64,000 bases of DNA, taken from positions 1 through 64,000 of the forward strand of contig DATJWB010000273.1 in the NCBI GenBank assembly GCA_035501495.1, written 5' to 3'. Both the position numbers and the translations under genes were made by a program. The stretch is from JAIQFL01 sp035501495 (lineage in GTDB: Bacteria > Acidobacteriota > Terriglobia > Bryobacterales > Bryobacteraceae). The notes beneath the pieces were generated by a model that made no database searches, was not told the DNA's origin, and worked only from the letters and a program-made list of their open reading frames with translations. This document shows positions 18,032 through 26,831 of the stretch, one piece after another. Each line of letters starts with the position of its first letter. Position 1 is the stretch's first letter.

Positions 18032-18144
18032 CTGGCGCCACAGCTATTTCGAGTTTCTTCAGTTCGGGCCACTACTCGCCTGAACGAGAATTTGGGGAAA
18101 TCGCCGGTGCGCGTCAATTGAAAACGCGCTTGTTCCGTGGGGAT

Positions 18145-18711
18145 TTAGGGAACCGCTACCGCCAACGGCGCGGCACCCAGGCTCTGGAAGGCGGCGATGT
18201 ACCGCTTCATGCCGAACTCGATGCGGTGCAGCCCAATCGATTTGGCTTCATCCATCGCCTTACGGTTCTCCCAGCCGTCGTGTGAGATTCGATAGCAGGC
18301 AACCACCGTGCCCGTCCGGTCTTTGCCCAGCTTGCAATGGACGAATACCGGATCCGGACCATTGAAAATCTCGAGCGCCTTGGAAATGTCGGCGTCTCGC
18401 GGGGCCACGATCCCGTTCATGGGGATATTCACATATCGCATGCCTGCGGCTGTGACTGCCCGGCTTTCGGCGGCGATGGAATGCTCGCCATTCTCACCAT
18501 CCCGCCGCAGATCCAATACGACCTTCACCCCGAGCTTCGACAGGCTCTCCCATCCCTGGGACGTGGGTTGGGCGCCGCGATAGACGTGGTCATTGATCTG
18601 ATGGAAGTTGGGAACGCCGGGAGCTTGCATCTGAGCCTCGGCCGCGTACGCGGCAGAGACCACAAAACTTGCGGCGAGAACAGCAATTCCTCCGAGGTTG
18701 ACGGATTTCAT
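18145..18711 (-). CDS. Exported dual-specificity/tyrosine phosphatase-like protein
   Basis: 188 residues with a signal peptide (NLGGIAVLAASFVVSAAYAA). The phosphatase loop is HCKLGKDRTG with nucleophile C126 and R132 (CX5R). The upstream acid-loop region (YVNIPMNGIVAPRDADISK) and the strand GVKVVLDLRRDGEN are in the expected order for DSP/DUF442-like phosphatases. It would act outside the cytoplasm on phosphotyrosine, phospholipids or inositol phosphates; the substrate is unknown. The start ATG at 18711 is not backed by a clear ribosome-binding site. Divergent to the next gene across 212 nt. Confidence 0.83.
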   Translation of the reverse strand: MKSVNLGGIAVLAASFVVSAAYAAEAQMQAPGVPNFHQINDHVYRGAQPTSQGWESLSKLGVKVVLDLRRDGENGEHSIAAESRAVTAAGMRYVNIPMNGIVAPRDADISKALEIFNGPDPVFVHCKLGKDRTGTVVACYRISHDGWENRKAMDEAKSIGLHRIEFGMKRYIAAFQSLGAAPLAVAVP

Positions 18712-18923
18712 GATGGGGCAGGGTCCAAGAGGGTAGACGGGGCAGCTACGGAAGCGGTTACATCAGACCTTATCCGCGGCATTTTCGCCGCTCCAAAGGC
18801 GTTATGTAAAGATCTGTTAAGGTTCGCGCGCACCGGTAACAGCGGCATCTGCGCAATCGTATTTCTCTGTGACAGCAGCAGTACAACAACCCAAACAAAC
18901 CAATCACAAGGAGAGAAAACGAA

Positions 18924-19283
18924 ATGAAAGCTATGATGTTGATGTGTGCCACCGCGATCCTGATTTGCGGGATGGGCCTCGCCCAATCGAACGTGGAGCG
19001 GTTGTCGGTTCACTTCGCGACCCCCGTGGTAGTAGGCGACTCCAGGATCCCCGCGGGCGACTGTACGATCCAGGTCATTCGCGGGTCCAGCGACAGCGTG
19101 CTTCTGGAACTGCGGGGCGCTTCCGACCGTGGCAGCGGAATTCTCGTGCCCGTCAGCCGGATGAACGATTCCGCTATCGAAGGGAATGGCCACGCCAGAA
19201 TCGTTCTGAGCCTCCGGAACGACCAGTATCAACTCGACCAGCTGATCCTCGGGGATGGCAGCGGCTTCCAGATTCCCGAGTAA
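18924..19283 (+). CDS. Small exported protein of unknown function
   Basis: 119 residues; signal peptide MKAMMLMCATAILICGMGLA; strong ribosome-binding site AAGGAGAG 8 nt upstream. The mature 98 residues (SVHFATPVVVGDSRIPAGDC, then LLELRG, ARIVLSLRNDQYQLDQLILGD) look like a small all-beta domain. I have seen similar short exported proteins in acidobacteria but know of no function. No cysteine pair or catalytic motif stands out. Confidence 0.72.
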   Translation: MKAMMLMCATAILICGMGLAQSNVERLSVHFATPVVVGDSRIPAGDCTIQVIRGSSDSVLLELRGASDRGSGILVPVSRMNDSAIEGNGHARIVLSLRNDQYQLDQLILGDGSGFQIPE

Positions 19284-19312
19284 GAGGCGTCATCGAAATG
19301 AAAAGCAGCTCT

Positions 19313-19349
19313 GCCTGTGTGGACGAGGCCGGCACGCTACCACACAGGC
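19313..19349. terminator. Bidirectional terminator-like hairpin
   Basis: A perfect 10-bp inverted repeat (GCCTGTGTGG / CCACACAGGC) with a 17-nt loop lies between two convergent genes (stop at 19283 plus strand, stop at 19352 minus strand). No T-run follows, so this may be a factor-dependent or mRNA-stabilising stem. Confidence 0.5.
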
Positions 19350-19351
19350 GC

Positions 19352-20233
19352 TTACCGGCGGTGAAACGTCTGAGAATCGATGCGCCGCGGCGTGGGAAAA
19401 GTTTTCGAGATGTGATCGGGCCAAGCCAGGCTCTCCTCGTCCGCGAACGACCAGAGCAGGCCTACCACCGTGCACAGGCTGAGACACGATCCCAGGAACC
19501 GCAACATGCGCTGGTCTTTCTCGGGACGGAAACCGTCGAAGGTAGTCAATCGCAGGTTGGTCCAACGCATGCCGGGCGTCTCGTAGCCGGCCACCGCCCA
19601 CATCAGGCCGTACAGGCAAGCCAGCAGCGGCAGCACGCTGCCGATCATCAGCAGGCTTGACCGGTCCAGCAGGAACTCTCCGCCGCACAGCCGGTAGACC
19701 GACAGAAACATGCCGTAGGCCAGCAGCACCAGGCTCCAATCACACGCTGCCGCCACCGCCCGATGAACCCGCGAGGCGACCGGGTCTTCGCAGAAAATAA
19801 CCGCTTCCACCGTGGTTCCCAAGGTGCGCGGCTTGGCGGGAGCGGGCGGGAGAAAGTCCAACTCGCCCTGGCCTTCATGCGAGTACGTCCGCCGGCTCCG
19901 GCCACCCGATCTGGATCCCGCGGAAGTCTTCGCCCGGGGCCGAGCATTGCCGGAAGGCGGCGATGGAAACGAATCGAAGGGGATGATTTTGCCAGCCGGC
20001 TTGTCCCAGAACAACGATCCCTGAACCGGTTGACGCCTGCCTGAGGGCCGCCCGCCCTCGATCGCGACCGGGCCTGCCGGTACCGCCACGGCAGGCTGTG
20101 CCTGCTGAGCCAGGGCACCGTCCGTACGCGTCATCGCGATTTCAGCCGGCAACGGGTCGCCGGTCCTACGGCCGCACCGCCGGCAGCGGCTTTCGTCCGT
20201 GTAGTTCCTTCCACCACAATAGCTGCAGGTCAT
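19352..20233 (-). CDS. RDD-family membrane protein with N-terminal zinc ribbon
   Basis: 293 residues from the ATG at 20233. It starts with a zinc-ribbon (TCSYCGGRNYTDESRCRRCG, two CxxC pairs), then a long Pro/Ser/Arg-rich linker (about 30-135), then a C-terminal RDD-like membrane domain with R-D in SRVHRAVAAACDWSLVL and transmembrane segments near 165-260 (LVLLAYGMFLSVYRL; LLMIGSVLPLLACLYGLMWA; FLGSCLSLCTVVGLLWSF). The family is linked to ion transport or unknown tasks. An upstream in-frame start (20308) would place codons across the palindrome at 20269-20290. Divergent from lptD. Confidence 0.72.
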   Translation of the reverse strand: MTCSYCGGRNYTDESRCRRCGRRTGDPLPAEIAMTRTDGALAQQAQPAVAVPAGPVAIEGGRPSGRRQPVQGSLFWDKPAGKIIPFDSFPSPPSGNARPRAKTSAGSRSGGRSRRTYSHEGQGELDFLPPAPAKPRTLGTTVEAVIFCEDPVASRVHRAVAAACDWSLVLLAYGMFLSVYRLCGGEFLLDRSSLLMIGSVLPLLACLYGLMWAVAGYETPGMRWTNLRLTTFDGFRPEKDQRMLRFLGSCLSLCTVVGLLWSFADEESLAWPDHISKTFPTPRRIDSQTFHRR

Positions 20234-20268
20234 TTCGTAAAACCCTTGGTCCGTTACAGGCGGAAGAG

Positions 20269-20290
20269 CCAGAAGTATGCTAACTTCTGG
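20269..20290. promoter_or_regulatory. Palindrome between divergent RDD gene and lptD
   Basis: Perfect 8-bp inverted repeat CCAGAAGT-ATGCTA-ACTTCTGG, 3 nt before the TTG start proposed for lptD and 36 nt before the RDD start. It could be an operator or part of an mRNA leader hairpin. Confidence 0.4.
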
Positions 20291-20292
20291 GT

Positions 20293-22740
20293 TTGAGAGT
20301 CCCGCCAAAAAGGTCTTTCATCCTTCTTAACACAAGGTTCGGGTTTTGTCACGGAAAATCTTCGAGTAATACGTATATTTCTGCCCTTATAATCTTGGCG
20401 GCGCTGGTTTTAGTCGCGGCGGCCCCTGCCCAGACTCCGCTTCCGAAGGAGCCTGCACCCACGGCTCTGCCCGCCAACATTCCGGTCGGGTCGTGGCACT
20501 TCTGGTTTGCCGTGCAGGATATCGAGGGCAGCGTCTACAGAATCTCCGGGCTGCCCGGCATTCCGGCGGAAATCGAAAGCTCGAAGATGCTCATTCGCGG
20601 CGACCAGATCGAGTACGACTCCGACACCGACGACGTGCGCGCCAAGGGCCACGTCTACTTCCGCGATTTCGAGAAGAACGAGCAGATCTGGTGCAGCCGC
20701 ATGGAGTACAACACCGAAGACAAGAAGGGAAAGTTCTGGGACGTCCGCGGCGAAACCCATCCCCGCATCGTTACCCGTCCAGGCATCCTGACGGTGGACG
20801 CGCCATTTTATTTTCAAGGCGCCTGGGCGGAGCGCCTCGGCCTCAAATACATCCTGCACGATGGATGGATCACCAACTGCAAACTGCCGGGACCGTGGTG
20901 GCGGATGAAGGGCCCGAAATTCGTGATCGTGCCGCACGATTACGCCAAGGCTTATCGCAGCACGTTTTACCTGAAAGGCTTTCCGCTCTTTTATACGCCC
21001 TTCTTCTACCATTCGCTGGCGAAGGAGCCGCGCCAGAGCGGCTTTCTGATTCCCAACATCGTGCCCCATTCGCTGCGCGGGTTCATGATCGGGCTGGGAT
21101 ACTATTGGGCGATCAGCCGCAGCTACGATGTCACCTACCGGTTCCAGGATTTCACCACCAATGCCTATTCCCATCACGTGGATTTCCGCGGCAACCCGAA
21201 AAAGGGAACGGATTTCGATGCCATCTTTTATGGCGTGCAGGACCACGGCAACCCGGCCGATGGGCCGAACCCGCAGACCTACAGCGGCGCCAGTGTCTAC
21301 GTGGTCGGAAAGACGGAGTTGGGCGACGGCTGGTCGGCGCGTGGGTATCTGAATCTCGTCTCCTCGTTCCGCTTCCGCCAGAACTGGTCGGAATCGCTGG
21401 CCGACGTCGTCGGGTCGGAGATCCACTCGGTCGGCTTCCTGAGCAAGGATTGGCGGGATTATGACTTGTCCCTGACATTTGCCCGCCTGGAGAACTTCGA
21501 GTCCACGGAAGTGCCCTTCACCGATCCGGTGACCGGGAAGACGAGCCTGCTCTCGAACGCGATCACGATTCGCAAACTGCCGGAAGCAGAGTTCACGGAA
21601 CGCGACCATCAGCTCTTTCCAAACGTGCCGCTTTGGTTTTCGGTGGACAGCACCGCCGGGCTCTTGAACCGGTCGGAGCCGATCTTCGACAGCAACAACA
21701 ACCTGATCGATAGCTTCTCGACGGGTCAGTTTATGAGCCGGGTGAATGTGGCGCCGCGCCTGACGAGCGCGCTGCACTGGGGAAGTCTTCACTTGATTCC
21801 GACCATCGGCGTGCAGGAAACCTACTACGGCGAGACGCAGACCCAGGATCCTGCGACCGGCTTTTACCACGCCACCGGGACGAACATCGTGCGCAGTGCC
21901 CGGGAATTCGACCTCGACATCGTGTTCCCGATGCTCGAGCGGATCTACCCGAAAAAGACGATCTTCGGAGACAAGCTGAAGCACGTGATCGAGCCGCGCG
22001 CGACCTACAGATACGTCACGGGGATTGGGAGCGACTTCGACCGCTTCATCCGGTTCGACGAGATGGATCTGCTGTCGAATACCAATGAACTCGAACTCTC
22101 GCTCACCAATCGGGTTTTTGCCAAGCGCGGCGATTCGGTGACGGAGATCTTCACCTGGGAGTTGATGCAGAAGCGCTACTTCGATCCGACTTTTGGAGGC
22201 GCGCTGCAATCCGGCGATCCCACGCTGTTTGGCACCACGGCGGACCTCTCCGCTTACGCCTTCCGCGTGGGACCGCGCAGCGCCTCGCCCTTGGTTTCGC
22301 TGTTGCGCACCAATCCGGTTGGCGGGTTGGGCATCCAGTGGCAGGCAGACTACGATCCGCGCCTGCACGCGATCATGGACAGCGGCTTCTCCGCGGACTA
22401 TCGTTGGAAACGGTATTTCCTGTTGATCGGCAACAACCAGGTGGCCTCATCGACGGCGCAGGTGACGAGCGCGGCCAATCAGTATCAGTTTCGCGCCGGG
22501 TACGGCGATGCCAACCGAAAAGGATGGAACGCCGGGTTCGACGTGCACTACGACTACCGAATGGCAACGATGCAATATGCCACCGCGCAGGTGACCTACA
22601 ACACGGACTGCTGCGGAATCAGCGTGCAGTACCGCTTGAACAACCTGGTGATCCCGCAGCGGTCGGAATGGCGCATTGCGTTCGCACTCGGAAATATTGG
22701 AACGCTGGGCACCTTGCGCAAGCAGGACCGGCTTTTCTGA
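20293..22740 (+). CDS. lptD: LPS-assembly outer-membrane protein LptD
   Basis: 815 residues. A membrane-targeting hydrophobic segment (ALIILAALVLVAAAPAQ) comes at about 31-47. The OstA/LptA-like jellyroll covers about 95-200 (MLIRGDQIEYDSDTDDVRAK, WDVRGETHPRIVTRPGILTV), with FPLFYTPFFYHSLAKEPRQS at the join to the beta-barrel, which runs to the C-terminus. LptD with LptE inserts lipopolysaccharide into the outer leaflet. The cysteine pair DCCG near the end may serve disulfide maturation. The start is uncertain: no ATG or GTG precedes the leader, only TTG at 20293. Confidence 0.9.
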   Translation: MRVPPKRSFILLNTRFGFCHGKSSSNTYISALIILAALVLVAAAPAQTPLPKEPAPTALPANIPVGSWHFWFAVQDIEGSVYRISGLPGIPAEIESSKMLIRGDQIEYDSDTDDVRAKGHVYFRDFEKNEQIWCSRMEYNTEDKKGKFWDVRGETHPRIVTRPGILTVDAPFYFQGAWAERLGLKYILHDGWITNCKLPGPWWRMKGPKFVIVPHDYAKAYRSTFYLKGFPLFYTPFFYHSLAKEPRQSGFLIPNIVPHSLRGFMIGLGYYWAISRSYDVTYRFQDFTTNAYSHHVDFRGNPKKGTDFDAIFYGVQDHGNPADGPNPQTYSGASVYVVGKTELGDGWSARGYLNLVSSFRFRQNWSESLADVVGSEIHSVGFLSKDWRDYDLSLTFARLENFESTEVPFTDPVTGKTSLLSNAITIRKLPEAEFTERDHQLFPNVPLWFSVDSTAGLLNRSEPIFDSNNNLIDSFSTGQFMSRVNVAPRLTSALHWGSLHLIPTIGVQETYYGETQTQDPATGFYHATGTNIVRSAREFDLDIVFPMLERIYPKKTIFGDKLKHVIEPRATYRYVTGIGSDFDRFIRFDEMDLLSNTNELELSLTNRVFAKRGDSVTEIFTWELMQKRYFDPTFGGALQSGDPTLFGTTADLSAYAFRVGPRSASPLVSLLRTNPVGGLGIQWQADYDPRLHAIMDSGFSADYRWKRYFLLIGNNQVASSTAQVTSAANQYQFRAGYGDANRKGWNAGFDVHYDYRMATMQYATAQVTYNTDCCGISVQYRLNNLVIPQRSEWRIAFALGNIGTLGTLRKQDRLF

Positions 22741-22745
22741 ACGCA

Positions 22746-22850
22746 ACGTGGCGCAGGCACTCCTGCCTGCACCTATGGCCCCCCGCGGACCCACAAAAAT
22801 CCACGAAAGGCCCGCTCGCCGGACGACGTGGCGCGGGCACTCGTGCCTTC
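22746..22850 (+). repeat. Repeat copy (alpha, beta-like, alpha)
   Basis: ACGTGGCGCAGGCACTCCTG with hairpin CAGGCA-CTCC-TGCCTG, then GGACCCACAAAAATCCACGA (diverged beta), then ACGTGGCGCGGGCACTCGTG. Hairpin 2 is missing. It lies between lptD and the convergent metallophosphoesterase gene. Confidence 0.8.
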
Positions 22851-22957
22851 GGGAGAAGGTCCCGGGGAGAAGATCACGGCATTACACCGTGTCCGCGCCT
22901 GAACGTGGCTCATCCATTTTCGTGTCCCGGTCGAACTGCCCATTTCACCCCGCCGTG

Positions 22958-24136
22958 TCAGAGTGTGGGAACGCTCTTGGGGTTCGCCAACGTTACAGTC
23001 GCCGCCGGGTAACTGAACGAGTCGCCGGGTTTCACGTGGCCCGTCCGGTCGATTTCGACCGTTGTGGCGCTGATGGTCTCCTGGTCGATGGTCAGCGTCA
23101 TCACTCCCCAGGCTTTGTCCTGGCCGTATTTGAGAACCGCTCCTGTGTCTGTCGCTACGTCTCCGGCCTGCGAATGGAGGGCGTGCAGATTGTGATAGCC
23201 GCCATTCCCGGAGACGATGAACGGGGTCGGACCATCCGGAGCAATCTTCATCTCGATGCGTTGGTAATCGTGAACATGGCCCGCGAGCACCAGGTTCGGT
23301 ACGCGTCCGGTGTCGCGAATCGCATTTTCCAGAATGTCGGCCATCCGCGAACTGCCGCTATGAAACACATCAAACGAATAGATCGGGTGGTGGAGGGCCA
23401 GGATCAGGGGCCGGTCGGCCGGAGCCGTGTGGAATTCATTGGTCACCCACTGTTGCTGCACCGAATCCACGGATCCGCCTTCCGGGACGTTGGTATACAT
23501 CCCCACAATCGTGGCCAGGGGAGTCACCAAAGTCCAGTAGACGTTGGGCAGGTTGAGCCCGACACGAGGTGCGTCCTTCGAAATCGGGTCCACGTCCGGG
23601 GTCGCCTGCATGAAATAATCGACCCACCCATCCAGCGAAGTCTGCACATTGGGATCGTCGACCTCTCCGTCATGATTGCCCGGAATCGCGAGAATCGGCG
23701 GCGTGTATTGCGTGTACGGCTCGTAGAATTGCGCGTAGTAGTCCGTGTGCATGCCCGTGAAGTACACCACATCGCCGACGTGATAACAGAATTGAGGAGC
23801 CCCGTCGCCGCCCGCCGATGCCTGCCGGATCATCTGCTCGGCGACGTTGTTCTGGAACACGCCATTTTGAACTCCACCGGAATCGCCCAATACGTGGAAC
23901 ACCATTTTGCCGGCCTCGGCGATATGGGTGCCGATCGCCGGAAAGTTGTCCGTCAACGAATAGTGATAGGGCGGCAGGCCCAGCGGCCGGGGCAACGGCT
24001 GGAAGCCGGTATGCCGCTGGGCGACCGCAATCAGCGGGCTGACGCTGGGATGCGCCTGCGAAGTCCTGGCTTTGTGACATGGACGCACAGCCCCGGGTTG
24101 AAGGACTGGAGAGCTTTTCTGCGTGGCTTGAGGCAT
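22958..24136 (-). CDS. Calcineurin-like metallophosphoesterase
   Basis: 392 residues from the ATG at 24136 with AAGGAAG upstream. Metallophosphoesterase motifs in order: FHVLGDSGG, HVGDVVYFTG, AIPGNHDGE (GNHD), LALHHPIYS and LAGHVHDYQR (GHxH). These ligate two metal ions. It has no obvious signal peptide; the N-terminal 45 residues are polar and Pro-rich. The family includes purple acid phosphatase-like and nucleotidase-like enzymes; the substrate is unknown. It is the last gene of the minus-strand polysaccharide cluster, 86 nt after the glycosyltransferase, so it may be co-transcribed. The open frame upstream to 24931 is a shadow. Confidence 0.85.
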   Translation of the reverse strand: MPQATQKSSPVLQPGAVRPCHKARTSQAHPSVSPLIAVAQRHTGFQPLPRPLGLPPYHYSLTDNFPAIGTHIAEAGKMVFHVLGDSGGVQNGVFQNNVAEQMIRQASAGGDGAPQFCYHVGDVVYFTGMHTDYYAQFYEPYTQYTPPILAIPGNHDGEVDDPNVQTSLDGWVDYFMQATPDVDPISKDAPRVGLNLPNVYWTLVTPLATIVGMYTNVPEGGSVDSVQQQWVTNEFHTAPADRPLILALHHPIYSFDVFHSGSSRMADILENAIRDTGRVPNLVLAGHVHDYQRIEMKIAPDGPTPFIVSGNGGYHNLHALHSQAGDVATDTGAVLKYGQDKAWGVMTLTIDQETISATTVEIDRTGHVKPGDSFSYPAATVTLANPKSVPTL

Positions 24137-24222
24137 TGTTCTTCCTTTCTGATCGTTATCGGCCCGAGTCCGCTCACTTGAGAGGCGCAATCCAAGCCAG
24201 AAACGTGCCAAAGGCGCCTGGC

Positions 24223-25341
24223 TCACACCTGGGCCGCCGGTGTCATGAGCTTCACCATCCGCTCGCGATAATTCTCCAGGGTAAATCGTCGTCTCCATGT
24301 GGCGCGAGCGGCCTGAGACATTGCGGTCATACGATCCGGAGCGCCCGACAGGAGGCCGATGGCCAGGCGCGCCATCTCCTCGGTGGAATCGGCCAGCAGG
24401 CCATCCACATCGTGCTCCACCACTTCCGGAATGCCGCCCGCGTGGCACGCAATCACCGGAACGCCCGCGGCAAAAGCTTCCAGGATCACCCGCGTAGTGG
24501 CTTCGTGTCCTGCCGAAGGCACCAGCACCAGGTCCAGTTTCGCCATGGCGGCATACACATCCGCCACCCATCCTGGAAACTCTACCGGCAGGCCCGCCGC
24601 GGCGGCGCGAACCTCTGCCTCGTATCGCGCCGCCCCGGGGTCCGCGAACAGCGCCGCGCCATAGACGAGGAACCGGCAGTCCGGCACGGCCTGATGAATC
24701 ACCGATGCGGCCCGAAGAAACTCGCGCTGACCTTTCTCCGGGGCGATCCTTCCGATACAGCCGATGGCACGGCCCGCGCCTCCTGGCGAGGCCCCAAGAT
24801 CCTGCTCGACGGTCGGACCCGCGACTCCGTTGTAAATCACGGACACATGCTCGGAGCCGACGTAGTCCTTCCAGGGGTCCGCAACGAACCGGCACGCGCC
24901 CACCACCCGCGCGCGCATTCCCCGCAGGCACATCCCCGTCATCCAGCGGACGGGGCCAGGTGGAAGATAGCTGTGGGAATGGAACAGGACGGGTGCGCGC
25001 AACTCCGCCCGCGCCGCGGCGGGAATCAACCGCGGCCCGTTGATGTACACCAGGCCGGCCTCGAGGCCGTTCGCCAGATCCTCGATTTGCCGCGCCAGCC
25101 GGGGTATCTCCGCCACGAACCGCGCGACGTCAGCCGCGGACTTCGTGCCGGACGAATAGGGTCCGCACGCAATTCTCTCCGTGGCGATTCCGAACTCGCC
25201 CACGCGTTCGAACAGCTCGCCCTTGCCCGGCAGACCTACGGTCACCTTCCACCCGCGCTCGACCATGGCCGGCAATAAGTCCAGCAAGCATTGTTGCGCG
25301 CCGCCGGGTTCGCTGTACTGGTCGAGAACCAGCAGCTTCAT
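24223..25341 (-). CDS. Group 4 (GT-B) glycosyltransferase
   Basis: 372 residues. N-terminal MKLLVLDQYSEPGGAQQCLL with the GGAQ loop typical of GT4 enzymes; second half AIGCIGRIAPEKGQREFLRA, RFLVYGAA, VLVPSAGHEATTRVILEAFA (EX7E motif) and GVPVIACHAGGIPEVV. It transfers a sugar from a nucleotide donor in the cytosol, here presumably onto an exopolysaccharide repeat unit. ATGA overlap: its ATG shares bases with the stop of the ligase gene just upstream, so translation is coupled. Confidence 0.87.
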   Translation of the reverse strand: MKLLVLDQYSEPGGAQQCLLDLLPAMVERGWKVTVGLPGKGELFERVGEFGIATERIACGPYSSGTKSAADVARFVAEIPRLARQIEDLANGLEAGLVYINGPRLIPAAARAELRAPVLFHSHSYLPPGPVRWMTGMCLRGMRARVVGACRFVADPWKDYVGSEHVSVIYNGVAGPTVEQDLGASPGGAGRAIGCIGRIAPEKGQREFLRAASVIHQAVPDCRFLVYGAALFADPGAARYEAEVRAAAAGLPVEFPGWVADVYAAMAKLDLVLVPSAGHEATTRVILEAFAAGVPVIACHAGGIPEVVEHDVDGLLADSTEEMARLAIGLLSGAPDRMTAMSQAARATWRRRFTLENYRERMVKLMTPAAQV

Positions 25342-26831
25342 ACCCGAACGGCCGCGGCGAGGACGAAGAAATATACCGGCAGCACGCGCCAGTAGGTGAG
25401 CAGGTCGCCTGAAAACATCTGGACGACCTGTCCAGCCCAGAAACAGAGCATCCAGGTGCCGCAAAACGAGGCGGCCGGCCGGGCTGAGCGGGAAGCTCTC
25501 CAGGCGGAGCGCAGGATGGCCACGTTGAGCCACACCAGCGCGGCCAGCCCGGCAATTCCGGTTTCCACCAGCAGGCTGAGGTACATGTTGTCGGCCACCA
25601 CCGCGCTACCCAGATAATCGCTGTACGGCAGGGTCTTGTACCCAATGCCAATCAGCGACTGCCAGGGGTGCGCCGAAATCCAATCCACGAGAATCCGCCA
25701 GCTTGCCACGCGGCCCGACAGGATGCCTTCGGTGGCCGTGAAAGCGTACTCAGCCGTATTCGAAAGGCGCAGCCAGTACATCTCCGCGAAGGTGGGAAAG
25801 ACCTGCCACGTGAGGAACGCCGCGGCTCCCGCCAGGACCGCGAGTAGGGGGGCGATGCGCGCGAATCGCAGCCGCCTCCGGTTGCGCCAGACGAGCACGG
25901 CGCATGCGATCAGAATATTGAGGAGCGAGGCCCGCGAATAGGAAAGCACCAGCGCGGCGAATAGAACACCTGCGCCCGCAACGAGCGCCGTTCTGGGTAC
26001 GGGAGACTCGGAGGGCGGCCGCGAAAGCGCCACCGCGACCATCACCAGGAAGAAAGCGCAGAAGTTGCCGAGCGTGCTGGCCTCATAGAACAGGCCCTGC
26101 GCCCGGCGGAACACGCCGGTATCGAGCCACACGAACTGCGGCCCATATCCCGCCGGAGCGGGAAACTGGTAGTAGAAATCCACGCAGGCAAACAGCGCCG
26201 CGCCCACGGCGATGTAGTACAAGGTGCGCAACTCCGCGGACGTCCCTTCGTTCGCCGCGCCGGAGGATTCGCGGCCGCCGGACTGTGGGCGAGGCTTTCT
26301 GGCGGCCAGCACGCTGCCTGGCCCGTACGCGGCGTAGAAGAAGACGTACACGGAAATCCCGAACAACGCCACTCGGGCCAAACTCCCCGCCGCCACTTCC
26401 ATGCCGGAGTTGATGGCCGCCAGCGCCACGCTTGCCAGCAAGACGCCGAACAGCGCCAGCAACGGCGCTCCAATGCCCGCGAGCGACAAGCGCCAACTGC
26501 CGAGCCAGATCACCCCGGCAAACAGCCCAAGAGCGGCGAAGAGCAGCGACGGATGCGGACCCGAATCGCCAATCGGAATCGGCAGCGGGGGCAGCAGCAG
26601 CGCCGCCCCCAGAAATGCCAGCAGCCAGCGGCGCGGTTGAGACACCGTAAACCAGGTGAGCAGCAGGAGCAGGGCAGGGGCGGACAAGGCCACCTTGGCA
26701 GCCAGGCCTGGCGCTACCGCAATGGCCGCGGCCCAGGTGCCGAACACCAGCGGAAGCAGCATGGCGGCTGGCGACAGTTGGTCGAACCCCCAGAAGCCCG
26801 GACAGCGCCGCCCCCGTGCCGCACTACTCAT
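25338..26831 (-). CDS. O-antigen ligase/polymerase-like membrane protein
   Basis: 497 residues with about 12 hydrophobic segments. The large periplasmic loop and the Wzy_C-like motif region are recognisable: YEASTLGNFCAFFLVMVAVA, YSRASLLNILIACA, SAHPWQSLIGIGYKTLPYSD and ADNMYLSLLVETGIAGLAAL. Proteins of this group either ligate polysaccharide to lipid A or polymerise exopolysaccharide units. It overlaps the glycosyltransferase by 4 nt downstream and the Wzz-like gene by 8 nt upstream, forming one operon. Confidence 0.83.
   Translation of the reverse strand: MSSAARGRRCPGFWGFDQLSPAAMLLPLVFGTWAAAIAVAPGLAAKVALSAPALLLLLTWFTVSQPRRWLLAFLGAALLLPPLPIPIGDSGPHPSLLFAALGLFAGVIWLGSWRLSLAGIGAPLLALFGVLLASVALAAINSGMEVAAGSLARVALFGISVYVFFYAAYGPGSVLAARKPRPQSGGRESSGAANEGTSAELRTLYYIAVGAALFACVDFYYQFPAPAGYGPQFVWLDTGVFRRAQGLFYEASTLGNFCAFFLVMVAVALSRPPSESPVPRTALVAGAGVLFAALVLSYSRASLLNILIACAVLVWRNRRRLRFARIAPLLAVLAGAAAFLTWQVFPTFAEMYWLRLSNTAEYAFTATEGILSGRVASWRILVDWISAHPWQSLIGIGYKTLPYSDYLGSAVVADNMYLSLLVETGIAGLAALVWLNVAILRSAWRASRSARPAASFCGTWMLCFWAGQVVQMFSGDLLTYWRVLPVYFFVLAAAVRV

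Noticed and set aside
20410..22368. 652-codon open frame antisense to lptD
   Set aside because: Antisense shadow caused by strong GC3 bias; no domain or start signal, and lptD is certain on the other strand.
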